DNA of 17,579 nucleotides, taken from contig URAG01000043.1 of assembly GCA_900545755.1 (NCBI GenBank), positions 1-17,579 on the forward strand, in the 5' to 3' direction. Made by a program: the position numbers and the translations under genes. The DNA is from an uncultured Cloacibacillus sp. GTDB lineage: Bacteria; Synergistota; Synergistia; Synergistales; Synergistaceae. Positions 7,507 through 14,325 of this stretch are shown here, one piece after another (the stretch's first letter is position 1; every line of letters begins with the position of its first letter). A model generated the notes under the pieces. The model was not told where the DNA came from, ran no database searches, and worked only from the letters and a program-made list of their open reading frames with translations.

Positions 7507-8883
7507 ATGGCTGATTTTAAGAAATTTTTCTCGGGGATATTCTCAACAGGCGCGCAGTCGCTGACGGAGGGCAATATCCCGCTTCTGCTGACGCGCTTCG
7601 CCATCCCCTACATGGCGGCGAATTTCCTACAGGCTCTGTACGGCGCGGCGGATATGATAATCGTCGGACAGTTCACCGACGCGGCCGGCCTCTCCGCCGT
7701 CTCCATCGGCAGCCAGTTCATCTTTATGATTAACAGTATCGTCATCGGCCTCTCGCTTGGAGGCACGATTATGATAGGGCGTTTCTTCGGCGCTGGGCGC
7801 ACCGATGAGATTAAAGAGACAATCGGGACGATGCTGACGCTTTTCACTATTATGAGCGTCATCATCACAGTTGGGCTGCTCATGTTCATCGACCCTATAG
7901 TATGGATGCTCGGCACGCCGGAAGAATCCTTCGGGCCGACGCGCGGCTATGTCTTCATTAACGTCGCGGGGCTCGCGACGATGTTCGCATACAACGCGCT
8001 GGCTGCGGTCTTCCGAGGCTTCGGCGACTCAACCTCGCCGCTGATGTTCGTCGCGGTCGCGTGCGTGCTCAACATCGTAGGAGACCTCGCGCTCGTCGGC
8101 ATCTTCGGTATGGGCGCGAACGGCGCGGCGATAGCGACGGTCTTTTCGCAGGGTTTTTCCGCCTACCTCGCGGTCATTTACGCGCGGCGCGCCGAGTATC
8201 ACTTCGACTTCAAAATTGCGAGCATGAGGATAAAATGGGACAAGCTCGTCAATCTTCTGCGCATAGGGCTGCCTATGGCGGTTCAGTTCTCACTGACGAG
8301 CATTTCGTTTATATTCATACTTGCGACGGTGAGTAAGATGGGCGGCGTCGCGGCCACAGCCGCGATAGGAATTACCGGCAAGCTCAACGGATTCACGATG
8401 CTGCCGCCGCATTCATTCGCCGCCGCGATTTCGGCGATGGTAGCGCAGAACATCGGCGCGGGCAAGCCGAAGCGTGCGCGCACGACGATGCTCTCGGGGC
8501 TCGCGATTTCGCTCGCCTTCGGCGTAGTCACGTTCGCAGTGCTCTTCTTCTTCCCCGAGCCCGTTATACGGATTTTTACGCCGGATCGTGAGCTCATCGA
8601 TGCGACCGCGCTCTATCTCAAATCGTTCAGTCTCGACTGCGTGCTCGTCTGTCTCGTCTTCTGCCTCAACGGCTTCTTCAACGGCTGCGGGCATACGACT
8701 TTCACGATGGCGAATAACATTTTCTGCGCCTTCGCCGTGCGCGTACCCGCGACGTGGATTCTAAGCGGCGTCGCAGGGGCGAGCCTCTTCACAGTAGGTT
8801 TCGCCGCGCCGCTCGCTTCGCTGCTGACGATAATAATAAGCCTCTGGTTCCTCAAGAGCGGGAAATGGAAGACGCCAAGGTAA
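7507..8883 (+). CDS. MATE family multidrug/cation antiporter (second of tandem pair)
   Basis: A 458-residue MATE transporter, complete and clearly diverged from its upstream neighbour rather than a recent duplicate. The N-terminal half has LTEGNIPLLLTRFAIPYM and ALYGAADMIIVGQF. The second half has a matching repeat with ITGKLNGFTMLPPHSFAAA and VAQNIGAGKPKRA, the last being a common MATE signature. The ATG follows the upstream stop by 8 nt, and the ribosome binding site GAGG overlaps the end of the first gene, so the two are very likely one transcript under the palindrome-overlapped promoter. No clear plus-strand terminator follows the stop at 8883. Confidence 0.92.
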   Translation: MADFKKFFSGIFSTGAQSLTEGNIPLLLTRFAIPYMAANFLQALYGAADMIIVGQFTDAAGLSAVSIGSQFIFMINSIVIGLSLGGTIMIGRFFGAGRTDEIKETIGTMLTLFTIMSVIITVGLLMFIDPIVWMLGTPEESFGPTRGYVFINVAGLATMFAYNALAAVFRGFGDSTSPLMFVAVACVLNIVGDLALVGIFGMGANGAAIATVFSQGFSAYLAVIYARRAEYHFDFKIASMRIKWDKLVNLLRIGLPMAVQFSLTSISFIFILATVSKMGGVAATAAIGITGKLNGFTMLPPHSFAAAISAMVAQNIGAGKPKRARTTMLSGLAISLAFGVVTFAVLFFFPEPVIRIFTPDRELIDATALYLKSFSLDCVLVCLVFCLNGFFNGCGHTTFTMANNIFCAFAVRVPATWILSGVAGASLFTVGFAAPLASLLTIIISLWFLKSGKWKTPR

Positions 8884-9009
8884 GATTGGATTAGCGAAGC
8901 ATCTCTTGACGGCGCGTTCATAAAGCGCGGAGCCGATAATTACAGCCGGCTGGTTTCTCAGGCTTATGAAGTGACCTGAAGCTGCGAAGAGCATTAACTC
9001 CAAGGCACG
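8884..9009. other. Convergent intergenic stretch without a recognised gene
   Basis: I found no credible gene here. It contains a nested hairpin (CGGC and GCCG enclosing GCGC and GCGC, about 8911-8936) and the 10-bp palindrome CAGCCGGCTG (about 8943-8952), neither followed by T residues. A minus-strand open frame crosses it but continues antisense into the MATE gene and is probably spurious. Confidence 0.4.
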
Positions 9010-9051
9010 AAAAAGGACGAGACCGCCGCCGTTAGGCTGTGGACCTCGTCC
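9010..9051 (-). terminator. Intrinsic terminator (minus strand) for the PepSY gene
   Basis: GGACGAG (9015-9021) and CTCGTCC (9045-9051) form a 7-bp stem, extendable by G-T and G-C pairs. Read on the minus strand it is followed by five T residues (AAAAA at 9010-9014 on the plus strand). It lies about 125 nt downstream of the PepSY stop. Confidence 0.75.
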
Positions 9052-9158
9052 ATTAAAAAAGCAAACCAGTTACAATCTGTGACGGCGCGCTATCCGCGTA
9101 AGCGGACATTTCAATATACCGTTACCACCGCCATATGCAAAATGCGTCACGTCAAGAA

Positions 9159-9186
9159 GCGTGGAGTCTGCTTTAGTTATCCACGC
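9159..9186 (-). other. Hairpin spanning the stop codon of the PepSY gene
   Basis: GCGTGGA (9159-9165) and TCCACGC (9180-9186) are perfect complements; the TAA stop of the minus-strand gene lies in the loop. The sequence after it on the minus strand is only weakly T-rich (TTCTT), so it may be a weak terminator or a 3'-end stabiliser. Confidence 0.45.
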
Positions 9187-9698
9187 AAATCAGCGCTCCA
9201 CTCAAATATGCGCCCCGTCCTCGGGTCTATTTCGAATTCGTATTTTATGCCCTCGTGGAAAAGATCTCCCTCATAGCGCGCGTCGTGGCCTCCGCCCTCG
9301 CGGCGCATACGTATATCCTTGAAATGCGAGCCGGGAACCTTTTGCTGCACGATGCGTTTCGCTTCGTCGATGCTGACGGGGCTGCCGCCGAGCGTACGAA
9401 GCCACTTTCCGTCCACCTCGTAGTCCGCCCCGATGATGCGTCCGCCCTCGCGCGCGACTTCAAATTCGTAGTCGCCGTAGCGAGTCTCAAAATCGACTTT
9501 GAAGACGGCGATGCCGTTTTCGCGGTCGCGTTTGATCTCGACGTTGTAGGCGTCCTTCTCCGGCACTTCTGCGTTCTTCAGCGCGATGGCGAAAGCGCGC
9601 TCGCCGCTTATTTCATCTGCGCAGAACCCGGCGCCCACGGCTGTCAGTACGAAGGCAAGGCAGAGTATGGCGCAAGCAGCTGAAGTTTTCAATTTCAT
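9177..9698 (-). CDS. Exported protein with two PepSY-type domains
   Basis: 173 residues. A signal peptide covers roughly residues 1-27 (MKLKTSAACAILC start, hydrophobic core, cleavage near GFCA), with a cysteine close to the end that leaves a lipoprotein possible but unproven. The mature part holds two similar units of about 60-65 residues, each with a helix then beta strands: one beginning SGERAFAIALKNAEV and one beginning SIDEAKRIVQQKVPG, each ending in a hydrophobic-acidic strand (YEFEVAREGGRIIGADYEVD; YEFEIDPRTGRIFEW). This is the PepSY arrangement, often periplasmic and linked to protease inhibition. The start at 9698 is set by AAGGAGG at 9707-9713; a longer frame to 9755 lacks such a site and would bury the signal peptide. 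Confidence 0.8.
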   Translation of the reverse strand: MKLKTSAACAILCLAFVLTAVGAGFCADEISGERAFAIALKNAEVPEKDAYNVEIKRDRENGIAVFKVDFETRYGDYEFEVAREGGRIIGADYEVDGKWLRTLGGSPVSIDEAKRIVQQKVPGSHFKDIRMRREGGGHDARYEGDLFHEGIKYEFEIDPRTGRIFEWSADLRG

Positions 9699-9706
9699 GA
9701 TACATT

Positions 9707-9713
9707 CCTCCTT
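9707..9713 (-). promoter_or_regulatory. Ribosome binding site of the PepSY gene
   Basis: AAGGAGG on the minus strand, 8 nt before the ATG at 9696-9698. It decides the start against a longer frame. A weak promoter-like pair (TTGACC at 9750-9755, TATAAG at 9729-9734, only 15 nt apart) lies just upstream. Confidence 0.75.
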
Positions 9714-9744
9714 ATCGGGATTATTCGGCTTATATGATACCAGA

Positions 9745-10776
9745 TTACAGGTCAAGCTTCATCTCGCCGGGCTTTATGAAATTCATGCGCCGCATCGCCT
9801 CGGCTATGACGAGCGTCGTCACAGCAGGCAGAATGAAGTGCATCAGCGCGATCTGCATAAGCACTGCGGGCGAACCGCCCATCGCCTCGACGGCGCCGAA
9901 CTGTCCGACTAGGCCGCTCGTCCCCATGCCGGCGCCTGAGGGAACGTTCGTCATCTTAAACACGAGAGTCGACACAGGGCCGAGGATGAAGCTTGCTAGC
10001 GTTGGGGGGATCCAGATCATCGGATGGCGCACAATGTTCGGCATCTGGAGCATCGACGTCCCGAGTCCCTGCGACAGAAGCCCTGCAACGCCGTTCTCGC
10101 GGAAGGACATGACCGCGAAGCCGATCATCTGAGTAGAACAGCCGACCGCCGCGGCCCCGGCCGCTATGCCGGAGAGGTTGAGCGCCACAGCTATAGCGGC
10201 GCTCGATATAGGGAGCGTGAGTATCATGCCCATTATCGCGGAGACGAGCGCGCCCATCGGCCCGGGCTGGAGCTCCGTCGCGCGCATTATCACGAGGCCG
10301 AGCCACGTCATCATCGCGCTGACCGGCGGGCCGATGAGTTTTCCCGCCGCCATGCCCGCTATAACAGTCAGCGCGGGAGTCGCAATTATGTCGACCGGCG
10401 TCTCCTTAGAGACGGCCTTGCCGAACTCGGCCCCGACGATGGCGGAGACGAAGGCCCCGACAGGCCCGCCCCAGGCGTTGCCGGCGAAGCCCGCCGCGGC
10501 GCAGGAGAATACGACCATAGGCGGGGCCTTGAGCGCCTGCGCGACTGCGACGGCGATGGCCGGGCCGACCATCTGCCCCGCAATGCCGCCAAACTCGACC
10601 AGTATAGGCAGCCCGCACTTCGAACCGATAGTTTTGAGTATCAGCCCCGTTATGAGCGACGCAAAAAGACCGACGCCCATAGCGCCGAGCGCGTCGACAA
10701 AGTAGCGCGAAAAAGAAAAACGAATGTCCTTGCGCGCGAGAAAAGCAGAAAAAGGATTAGACGACGATGGCAACAA
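9745..10776 (-). CDS. PfoR-like / PTS_EIIC_2 family membrane protein
   Basis: 343 residues, mostly hydrophobic, with 8-10 predicted membrane segments rich in Gly and Ala. The N-terminal NPFSAFLARKDIRFSFSRY and DALGAMGVGLFASLITGLIL, followed by GNAWGGPVGAFVSAIVGAEFGK, match the PTS EIIC-like family that includes the Clostridium perfringens protein PfoR. Its members look like sugar-permease domains but often lack partner IIA and IIB domains, as here. No ATG is available at the 5' end. TTG at 10776 (or 10773) is the probable start, because a strong promoter ends just upstream and an in-frame TGA occurs at 10801-10803. It lies 46 nt upstream of the PepSY gene on the same strand and may be co-transcribed with it. 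Function is unknown. Confidence 0.8.
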   Translation of the reverse strand: MLPSSSNPFSAFLARKDIRFSFSRYFVDALGAMGVGLFASLITGLILKTIGSKCGLPILVEFGGIAGQMVGPAIAVAVAQALKAPPMVVFSCAAAGFAGNAWGGPVGAFVSAIVGAEFGKAVSKETPVDIIATPALTVIAGMAAGKLIGPPVSAMMTWLGLVIMRATELQPGPMGALVSAIMGMILTLPISSAAIAVALNLSGIAAGAAAVGCSTQMIGFAVMSFRENGVAGLLSQGLGTSMLQMPNIVRHPMIWIPPTLASFILGPVSTLVFKMTNVPSGAGMGTSGLVGQFGAVEAMGGSPAVLMQIALMHFILPAVTTLVIAEAMRRMNFIKPGEMKLDL

Positions 10777-10809
10777 TACCGCCCCGCTTATCAGGAAATT
10801 TCATCTGCA

Positions 10810-10838
10810 ATTCTATAAAGCGGCGGCACGGATGTCAA
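10810..10838 (-). promoter_or_regulatory. Promoter of the PfoR-like gene (minus strand)
   Basis: On the minus strand TTGACA (10833-10838) and TAGAAT (10810-10815) are 17 nt apart, nearly consensus. Transcription would start near 10803, about 27 nt before the TTG start codon. Confidence 0.8.
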
Positions 10839-10876
10839 ACATGACCGCGATCGGAATTGCGCGCAGCCGCATCGTA

Positions 10877-10909
10877 CAAAACGGGCCACGCGCTTCGTGC
10901 GTGCGGCCC
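10877..10909 (-). terminator. Terminator of the helicase gene (minus strand)
   Basis: Plus-strand GGGCCACGC (10883-10891) pairs with GCGTGCGGCCC (10899-10909) with a 2-nt bulge. On the minus strand the GC-rich stem is followed by GTTTTGT. It lies about 20 nt past the helicase stop. Confidence 0.7.
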
Positions 10910-10930
10910 TGCTTGGATTTGAGTCTTTCG

Positions 10931-12742
10931 TTATTTCGGGAACTTCCTGCGTCCGGCGCCTTCGCCGTCGCGCGCTCTTGAGCGCGGGCGGAAGCTTTCG
11001 CGGCCTTCGCGCGGCTCGCGTGCTTCGCGAGTTTCGCGGCGCGGCGCGCGGTCGCCGGTTCTTCTCGGGCGGTCGTCATCCCCTTTGATTTCGCGCATTG
11101 CGGCGATCGGTAACCCCTCTTTCTCAAGGCGTTCGCGGCGCGCTTCGATGTACGACGCTCCGCGCGGCGATATTTCGACGACGGCGCTCGTGTCGCGCAG
11201 GCGGATGTTGCCGACGTCCTCGCGTCCGAGCCCCGCGCCGCGGCATATCGCGCCGAGCAGCGGGCCGACCTCCCAGCCGTCGTTGCGCCCCGCGGCGAAC
11301 TGCACGGAGAGGCCGCCGGTCATTTCGGGCCGCTTGAAGCGTTCTTTGCGCGCCGCGTCTTTGCCGTTTCCGCGCTGCGCCGCGTCGCGGCGTCCCTTTT
11401 CGCGGTCCATCTCGAACTGCACGTCCTCGCGTATCGAGTAGCCGCTCGGCTGGTCGCCGTAGGCCTTCGCGAGAAGCCCCGAGACGAGCACGGGCGCTTC
11501 CTCGCGCGACAGGAGCTCGCGCGCCCATTCCTCGAATTCGTCGGATTCCAGCGCGTGCTCGATGATGTTGTTTTCAAAGCGGATGCGCGACTGCCCTTCT
11601 ATTTCCGCCGCGTCCGGGGCCGGTATCCATTCGAGCGTCAGCTTCGAATGCGACTGGTGCAGCATGAATTTGAACTGACGCGCCTCGCGCGCGGTGAGCA
11701 GTATCAGGTTGCTGCCCTCGTGGCCCGCGCGGCCGGTGCGTCCGCTGCGGTGGACGAAGGCTTCGAGGTTCTGCGGCAGTCCGTACTGTATGACGTGGCT
11801 GACGGCGTCTATGTCGAGACCGCGGGCCGCGACATCGGTCGCGACGAGTATGGAGACGCGGCCGCCGCGCAGCGCCGAGAGCGCGTTGTTGCGCTCGCGC
11901 TGGCTCATGTCGCCGTGTATCGCGGTGGCGCGGAAACCTATGTCGCAGAGGCGGTCGGCGATGTCCTGCGTTTCTGCGCGCGTTCCGCAGAAGAGCAGAG
12001 ATTTGCTCGGGTTCTCCCATATCAGGACGTTGACAAGACCTTCAAAGCGCTTGCGCGACGGGATGATGTAGGCCTTCTGCGTGATGTCGCTGTGCGAGGC
12101 GACGTCGGAGACGAGCGAGATTTTCTTCGGCGCGTCGAGGTAGAGCTTCGTCAGAGAGAGCACCTCGGGCGGCATGGTCGCGGAGAAGAGCCACGTGCGC
12201 TCGACGTGGTCCATCGCCTGAAGTATCGCCTCCATCTCGTCGTGGAAGCCCATGTCGAGCATGTGGTCTCCCTCGTCGAGCACCACGCTCGTGATGTCGT
12301 CGGTCTTGAGCGTGCCGCGGCGCAGGTGGTCGAGGATTCGCCCCGGCGTGCCGACGACCACGGAAGCGCCGTCGCGCAGCGAACGTATCTGGCGCTCCAT
12401 GTCGAGGCCGCCGACGAGCGTCGCGACGCGGACGCCCATGTCCGCGCCGAGCCAGGCGAATTCGCGCGCCGTCTGCTGCGCGAGCTCGCGCGTCGGCGAG
12501 AGCACGATTATGCGCGGCGTGCGCGCGCCCGGCTCCATTTCGTTGAGCAGCGGCAGCGCGAAGGCGAGCGTCTTTCCGCTGCCGGTGCGCGCCTGTACTA
12601 TGAGGTCGTCGCCGGCGAGGCTTTCGTCGCGCAGCACGGCGGTCTGCACCGGCATCGGGTGCTCGAAGCCCTTGCGCTCCAGCGCGCGCAGCAGCTCCGG
12701 CCTTAGGTTGAAATCTGTGAATCTTTCCTGAATTTCCTGCAT
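10931..12742 (-). CDS. DEAD-box ATP-dependent RNA helicase with DbpA-type RNA-binding domain
   Basis: 603 residues. The helicase core has a Q-motif region (PMPVQTA, 29-35), motif I ARTGSGKT (51-58), Ia PTRELAQQ (83-90), Ib TPGR (132-135), motif II DEGD (156-159) instead of DEAD, motif III SAT (187-189), motif V ATDVAARGLD (301-310) and motif VI HRSGRTGRAG (331-340). A DbpA-like RNA-binding domain follows at about 488-552 (DGWEVGPLLGAI to LPIAAMREI), then a basic Arg/Glu-rich tail. This is the DeaD/CsdA architecture, acting in RNA unwinding, ribosome assembly and decay. The ATG at 12742 has AGGAGG at 12755-12760. Motif II and the other motifs look competent for ATP hydrolysis. The gene has its own terminator and a long leader. 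Confidence 0.93.
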   Translation of the reverse strand: MQEIQERFTDFNLRPELLRALERKGFEHPMPVQTAVLRDESLAGDDLIVQARTGSGKTLAFALPLLNEMEPGARTPRIIVLSPTRELAQQTAREFAWLGADMGVRVATLVGGLDMERQIRSLRDGASVVVGTPGRILDHLRRGTLKTDDITSVVLDEGDHMLDMGFHDEMEAILQAMDHVERTWLFSATMPPEVLSLTKLYLDAPKKISLVSDVASHSDITQKAYIIPSRKRFEGLVNVLIWENPSKSLLFCGTRAETQDIADRLCDIGFRATAIHGDMSQRERNNALSALRGGRVSILVATDVAARGLDIDAVSHVIQYGLPQNLEAFVHRSGRTGRAGHEGSNLILLTAREARQFKFMLHQSHSKLTLEWIPAPDAAEIEGQSRIRFENNIIEHALESDEFEEWARELLSREEAPVLVSGLLAKAYGDQPSGYSIREDVQFEMDREKGRRDAAQRGNGKDAARKERFKRPEMTGGLSVQFAAGRNDGWEVGPLLGAICRGAGLGREDVGNIRLRDTSAVVEISPRGASYIEARRERLEKEGLPIAAMREIKGDDDRPRRTGDRAPRRETREAREPREGRESFRPRSRARDGEGAGRRKFPK

Positions 12743-12984
12743 TAAAAAATTTTACCTCCTGAAAATATACGGACACGCGCGGGCCGGGCGGCGCGCTCGT
12801 GCGCTCCGCAGCGCGGCAGTATCACGCTGTCCCCTATGCATCCGGCACAAACATTCCCGTGCCGCGAAAATCTATCAAATCGATGAGAAGAAACGAGAAA
12901 TTTCGTTCGCAGGCGATACGCGGTGCAAAGAACCTTCATGCGGTGCGCGGCCTTTTTATCGGGCCGCCCGTCCGAAGACGGCTA
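12743..12984 (-). promoter_or_regulatory. Long structured 5' leader of the helicase mRNA
   Basis: The predicted transcript starts near 12984 and runs about 242 nt to the ATG. Near the 5' end are two adjacent perfect hairpins: CCGTC-TTCG-GACGG (12968-12981, a UUCG tetraloop in RNA) and GCGGCC paired with GGCCGC (12947-12952 with 12962-12967, 9-nt loop). A third, CGGCAC with GTGCCG, lies at 12843-12864. Long leaders are known for cold-induced DEAD-box helicase messages in other bacteria; regulation here is inferred. A 65-codon open frame (12742-12939) also lies in it. Confidence 0.6.
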
Positions 12985-12990
12985 AACTTC

Positions 12991-13020
12991 ATTATATGTT
13001 CGCCGCCGTTCCTCTGTCAA
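12991..13020 (-). promoter_or_regulatory. Strong promoter of the helicase gene (minus strand)
   Basis: On the minus strand a perfect TTGACA (13015-13020) and a perfect TATAAT (12991-12996) are separated by 18 nt. It fires away from the nitroreductase promoter 12 nt away on the other strand. Confidence 0.85.
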
Positions 13021-13031
13021 CACGCGCGCAC

Positions 13032-13059
13032 TTGCGCTTTCGCGCCGCCGCGCTATCAT
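13032..13059 (+). promoter_or_regulatory. Probable promoter of the nitroreductase operon
   Basis: TTGCGC (13032-13037) and TATCAT (13054-13059) are separated by 16 nt, with the ATG about 30 nt after the predicted start site. It is back to back with the helicase promoter. Confidence 0.5.
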
Positions 13060-13094
13060 TGAAGCGGAACGCTAAACGAAGGGAGCGCGAAAAA

Positions 13095-13652
13095 ATGGAT
13101 TTTCTCGAACTTGCGAAGGAACGTTACTCTGTAAGAAAGTTTTCCGACAAGAAGGTCGAGCGCGAAAAGCTCGACGCGATACTCGAAGCGGGGCGCTGCG
13201 CGCCGACCGCGGTGAACTACCAGCCGCAGCGCGTGCTCGTGCTCGAAAGCCCCGAGGCGCTTGAAAAGCTCAAGGGCTGCACGCCCTACCACTTCCACGC
13301 GCCGCTCGCGCTGCTCGTCTGCTACGACCGCGAGGCGAGCTGGAAGCGCTCGTTCGACAACTGCGACATGGGCGCGGTGGACGCGGCCATCGTCACGACG
13401 CAGATGATGCTCGAAGCCGCGTCGCTCGGCCTCGGCACGACGTGGGTCGGCTACTTCGACCCCGCGGAGGTGCGCAAGGCCTACGAGCTGCCCGACTATT
13501 TCATCCCCGTCGCGATACTGCCAGTCGGCTATCCCGCGGCGGACGCCGCGCCCGCGCCGTTCCACGAGAAGCGGCTCGCGCGCGAAGAGACGGCGTTCTT
13601 CGACAGCTTCGACGGCATAAAGCCCGGCAATCGCGAGGCCGGCGCGCACTAA
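13095..13652 (+). CDS. Nitroreductase family FMN-dependent oxidoreductase
   Basis: 185 residues of the compact nitroreductase fold. The N-terminal RYSVRKFSDKKV (FMN phosphate-binding Arg/Ser segment), CAPTAVNYQPQ near residue 36, the central MMLEAASLGLGTTWVGYF and the ILPVGYP strand are all family hallmarks. Members are dimers that use FMN and NAD(P)H to reduce nitro groups, quinones or enones in the cytoplasm. The ATG at 13095 is chosen over a longer frame from 12996, because it starts exactly at the conserved N terminus, lies about 30 nt downstream of the promoter and has GGGAG nearby. The next gene starts 4 nt after the stop. The natural substrate is unknown. Confidence 0.9.
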   Translation: MDFLELAKERYSVRKFSDKKVEREKLDAILEAGRCAPTAVNYQPQRVLVLESPEALEKLKGCTPYHFHAPLALLVCYDREASWKRSFDNCDMGAVDAAIVTTQMMLEAASLGLGTTWVGYFDPAEVRKAYELPDYFIPVAILPVGYPAADAAPAPFHEKRLAREETAFFDSFDGIKPGNREAGAH

Positions 13653-13656
13653 CGCG

Positions 13657-14325
13657 ATGAAGATAATCATATTCGACGGCGGCCCGCGCAAGGGCTGGAA
13701 CACGGCGCGGATGTGCGAAAGCTTCGCCGCGGGCGCGGCGGAGGCGGGCGCTGAGGTCGAGACGGTACGGCTTTACGACCTCGACTTCAAGGGCTGCCGC
13801 AGCTGCTTCGCATGCAAGGTCAAGGGCGGCGCGTCGTACGGCAGATGCGCGCAGCGCGACGGCGCGGGCGGGCTGCTCGAGCGAGCGGCGCAGGCCGACG
13901 GCCTCGTCTTCGCCTCGCCGGTGTATCTGTGGACGGTGACGCCGCAGCTCCACGCGCTGATAGAACGGCTGATATTCCCGCTCGTCAGCTACGCGAAGGA
14001 AGAGCCGGCTCTCGCGTCGAAACGCATCGAGACCGCGATGATATATACGATGAACGTCAAAGAGCCGCAGTTTCACGAAACGTACATAAACGGCGGCAAA
14101 GGACCGCTCGGCGCATTCGAGAGCTTCGTCGGCCGCGTATTCGCGAAGCCCGAGCGCGTCTGCGCCTTCGACACATATCAGTTCACGGACTACGCGAAAT
14201 ACGACGCGGACAAATGGGACGAAGCGGAAAAGAAAAAATGGCGGGACGAAGAATTTCCGAAGGAGCTGCTCGCCGCGCGCGAGGCGGGGCGGCGCATGGC
14301 GGAAAAGATAAAGGCGAAGGGCTAG
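13657..14325 (+). CDS. Flavodoxin-fold NAD(P)H-dependent oxidoreductase (iron-sulfur flavoprotein-like)
   Basis: 222 residues. The N-terminal IIIFDGGPRKGWNTARM is the FMN-binding loop of the NADPH-dependent FMN reductase family. A cysteine cluster follows: Cys47, Cys50, Cys53 and Cys64 (GCRSCFACK, then YGRC). It resembles the compact cysteine motif of iron-sulfur flavoproteins, though the last spacing is longer than in the archetype. FASPVYLWTVTPQLHALIERL (residues 87-107) is the second conserved FMN-contact segment. It starts 4 nt after the nitroreductase stop, so the two flavoproteins are very likely co-translated. A cluster-free thiol role for the cysteines is possible. The C-terminal region overlaps the likely start of the next gene. 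Confidence 0.85.
   Translation: MKIIIFDGGPRKGWNTARMCESFAAGAAEAGAEVETVRLYDLDFKGCRSCFACKVKGGASYGRCAQRDGAGGLLERAAQADGLVFASPVYLWTVTPQLHALIERLIFPLVSYAKEEPALASKRIETAMIYTMNVKEPQFHETYINGGKGPLGAFESFVGRVFAKPERVCAFDTYQFTDYAKYDADKWDEAEKKKWRDEEFPKELLAAREAGRRMAEKIKAKG

Noticed and set aside
8761..9003. Minus-strand 80-codon frame between the MATE and PepSY genes
   Set aside because: Its 3' half is antisense to the MATE coding sequence, and it has no clear ribosome binding site or family resemblance; a dispersed repeat remains possible.
9699..9755. Longer PepSY start at 9755
   Set aside because: It would place 19 polar residues before a clear signal peptide and ignore the AAGGAGG at 9707-9713.
11555..12706. 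Long plus-strand open frame (383 codons) opposite the helicase
   Set aside because: It is antisense to all the conserved DEAD-box motifs, composition is Arg/Ala/Glu/Val-rich as expected from GC-rich antisense, and it resembles no family.
12996..13094. Longer nitroreductase start at 12996
   Set aside because: The extension runs through both divergent promoters and is Arg/Ala-rich without family similarity; the ATG at 13095 sits at the conserved N terminus.
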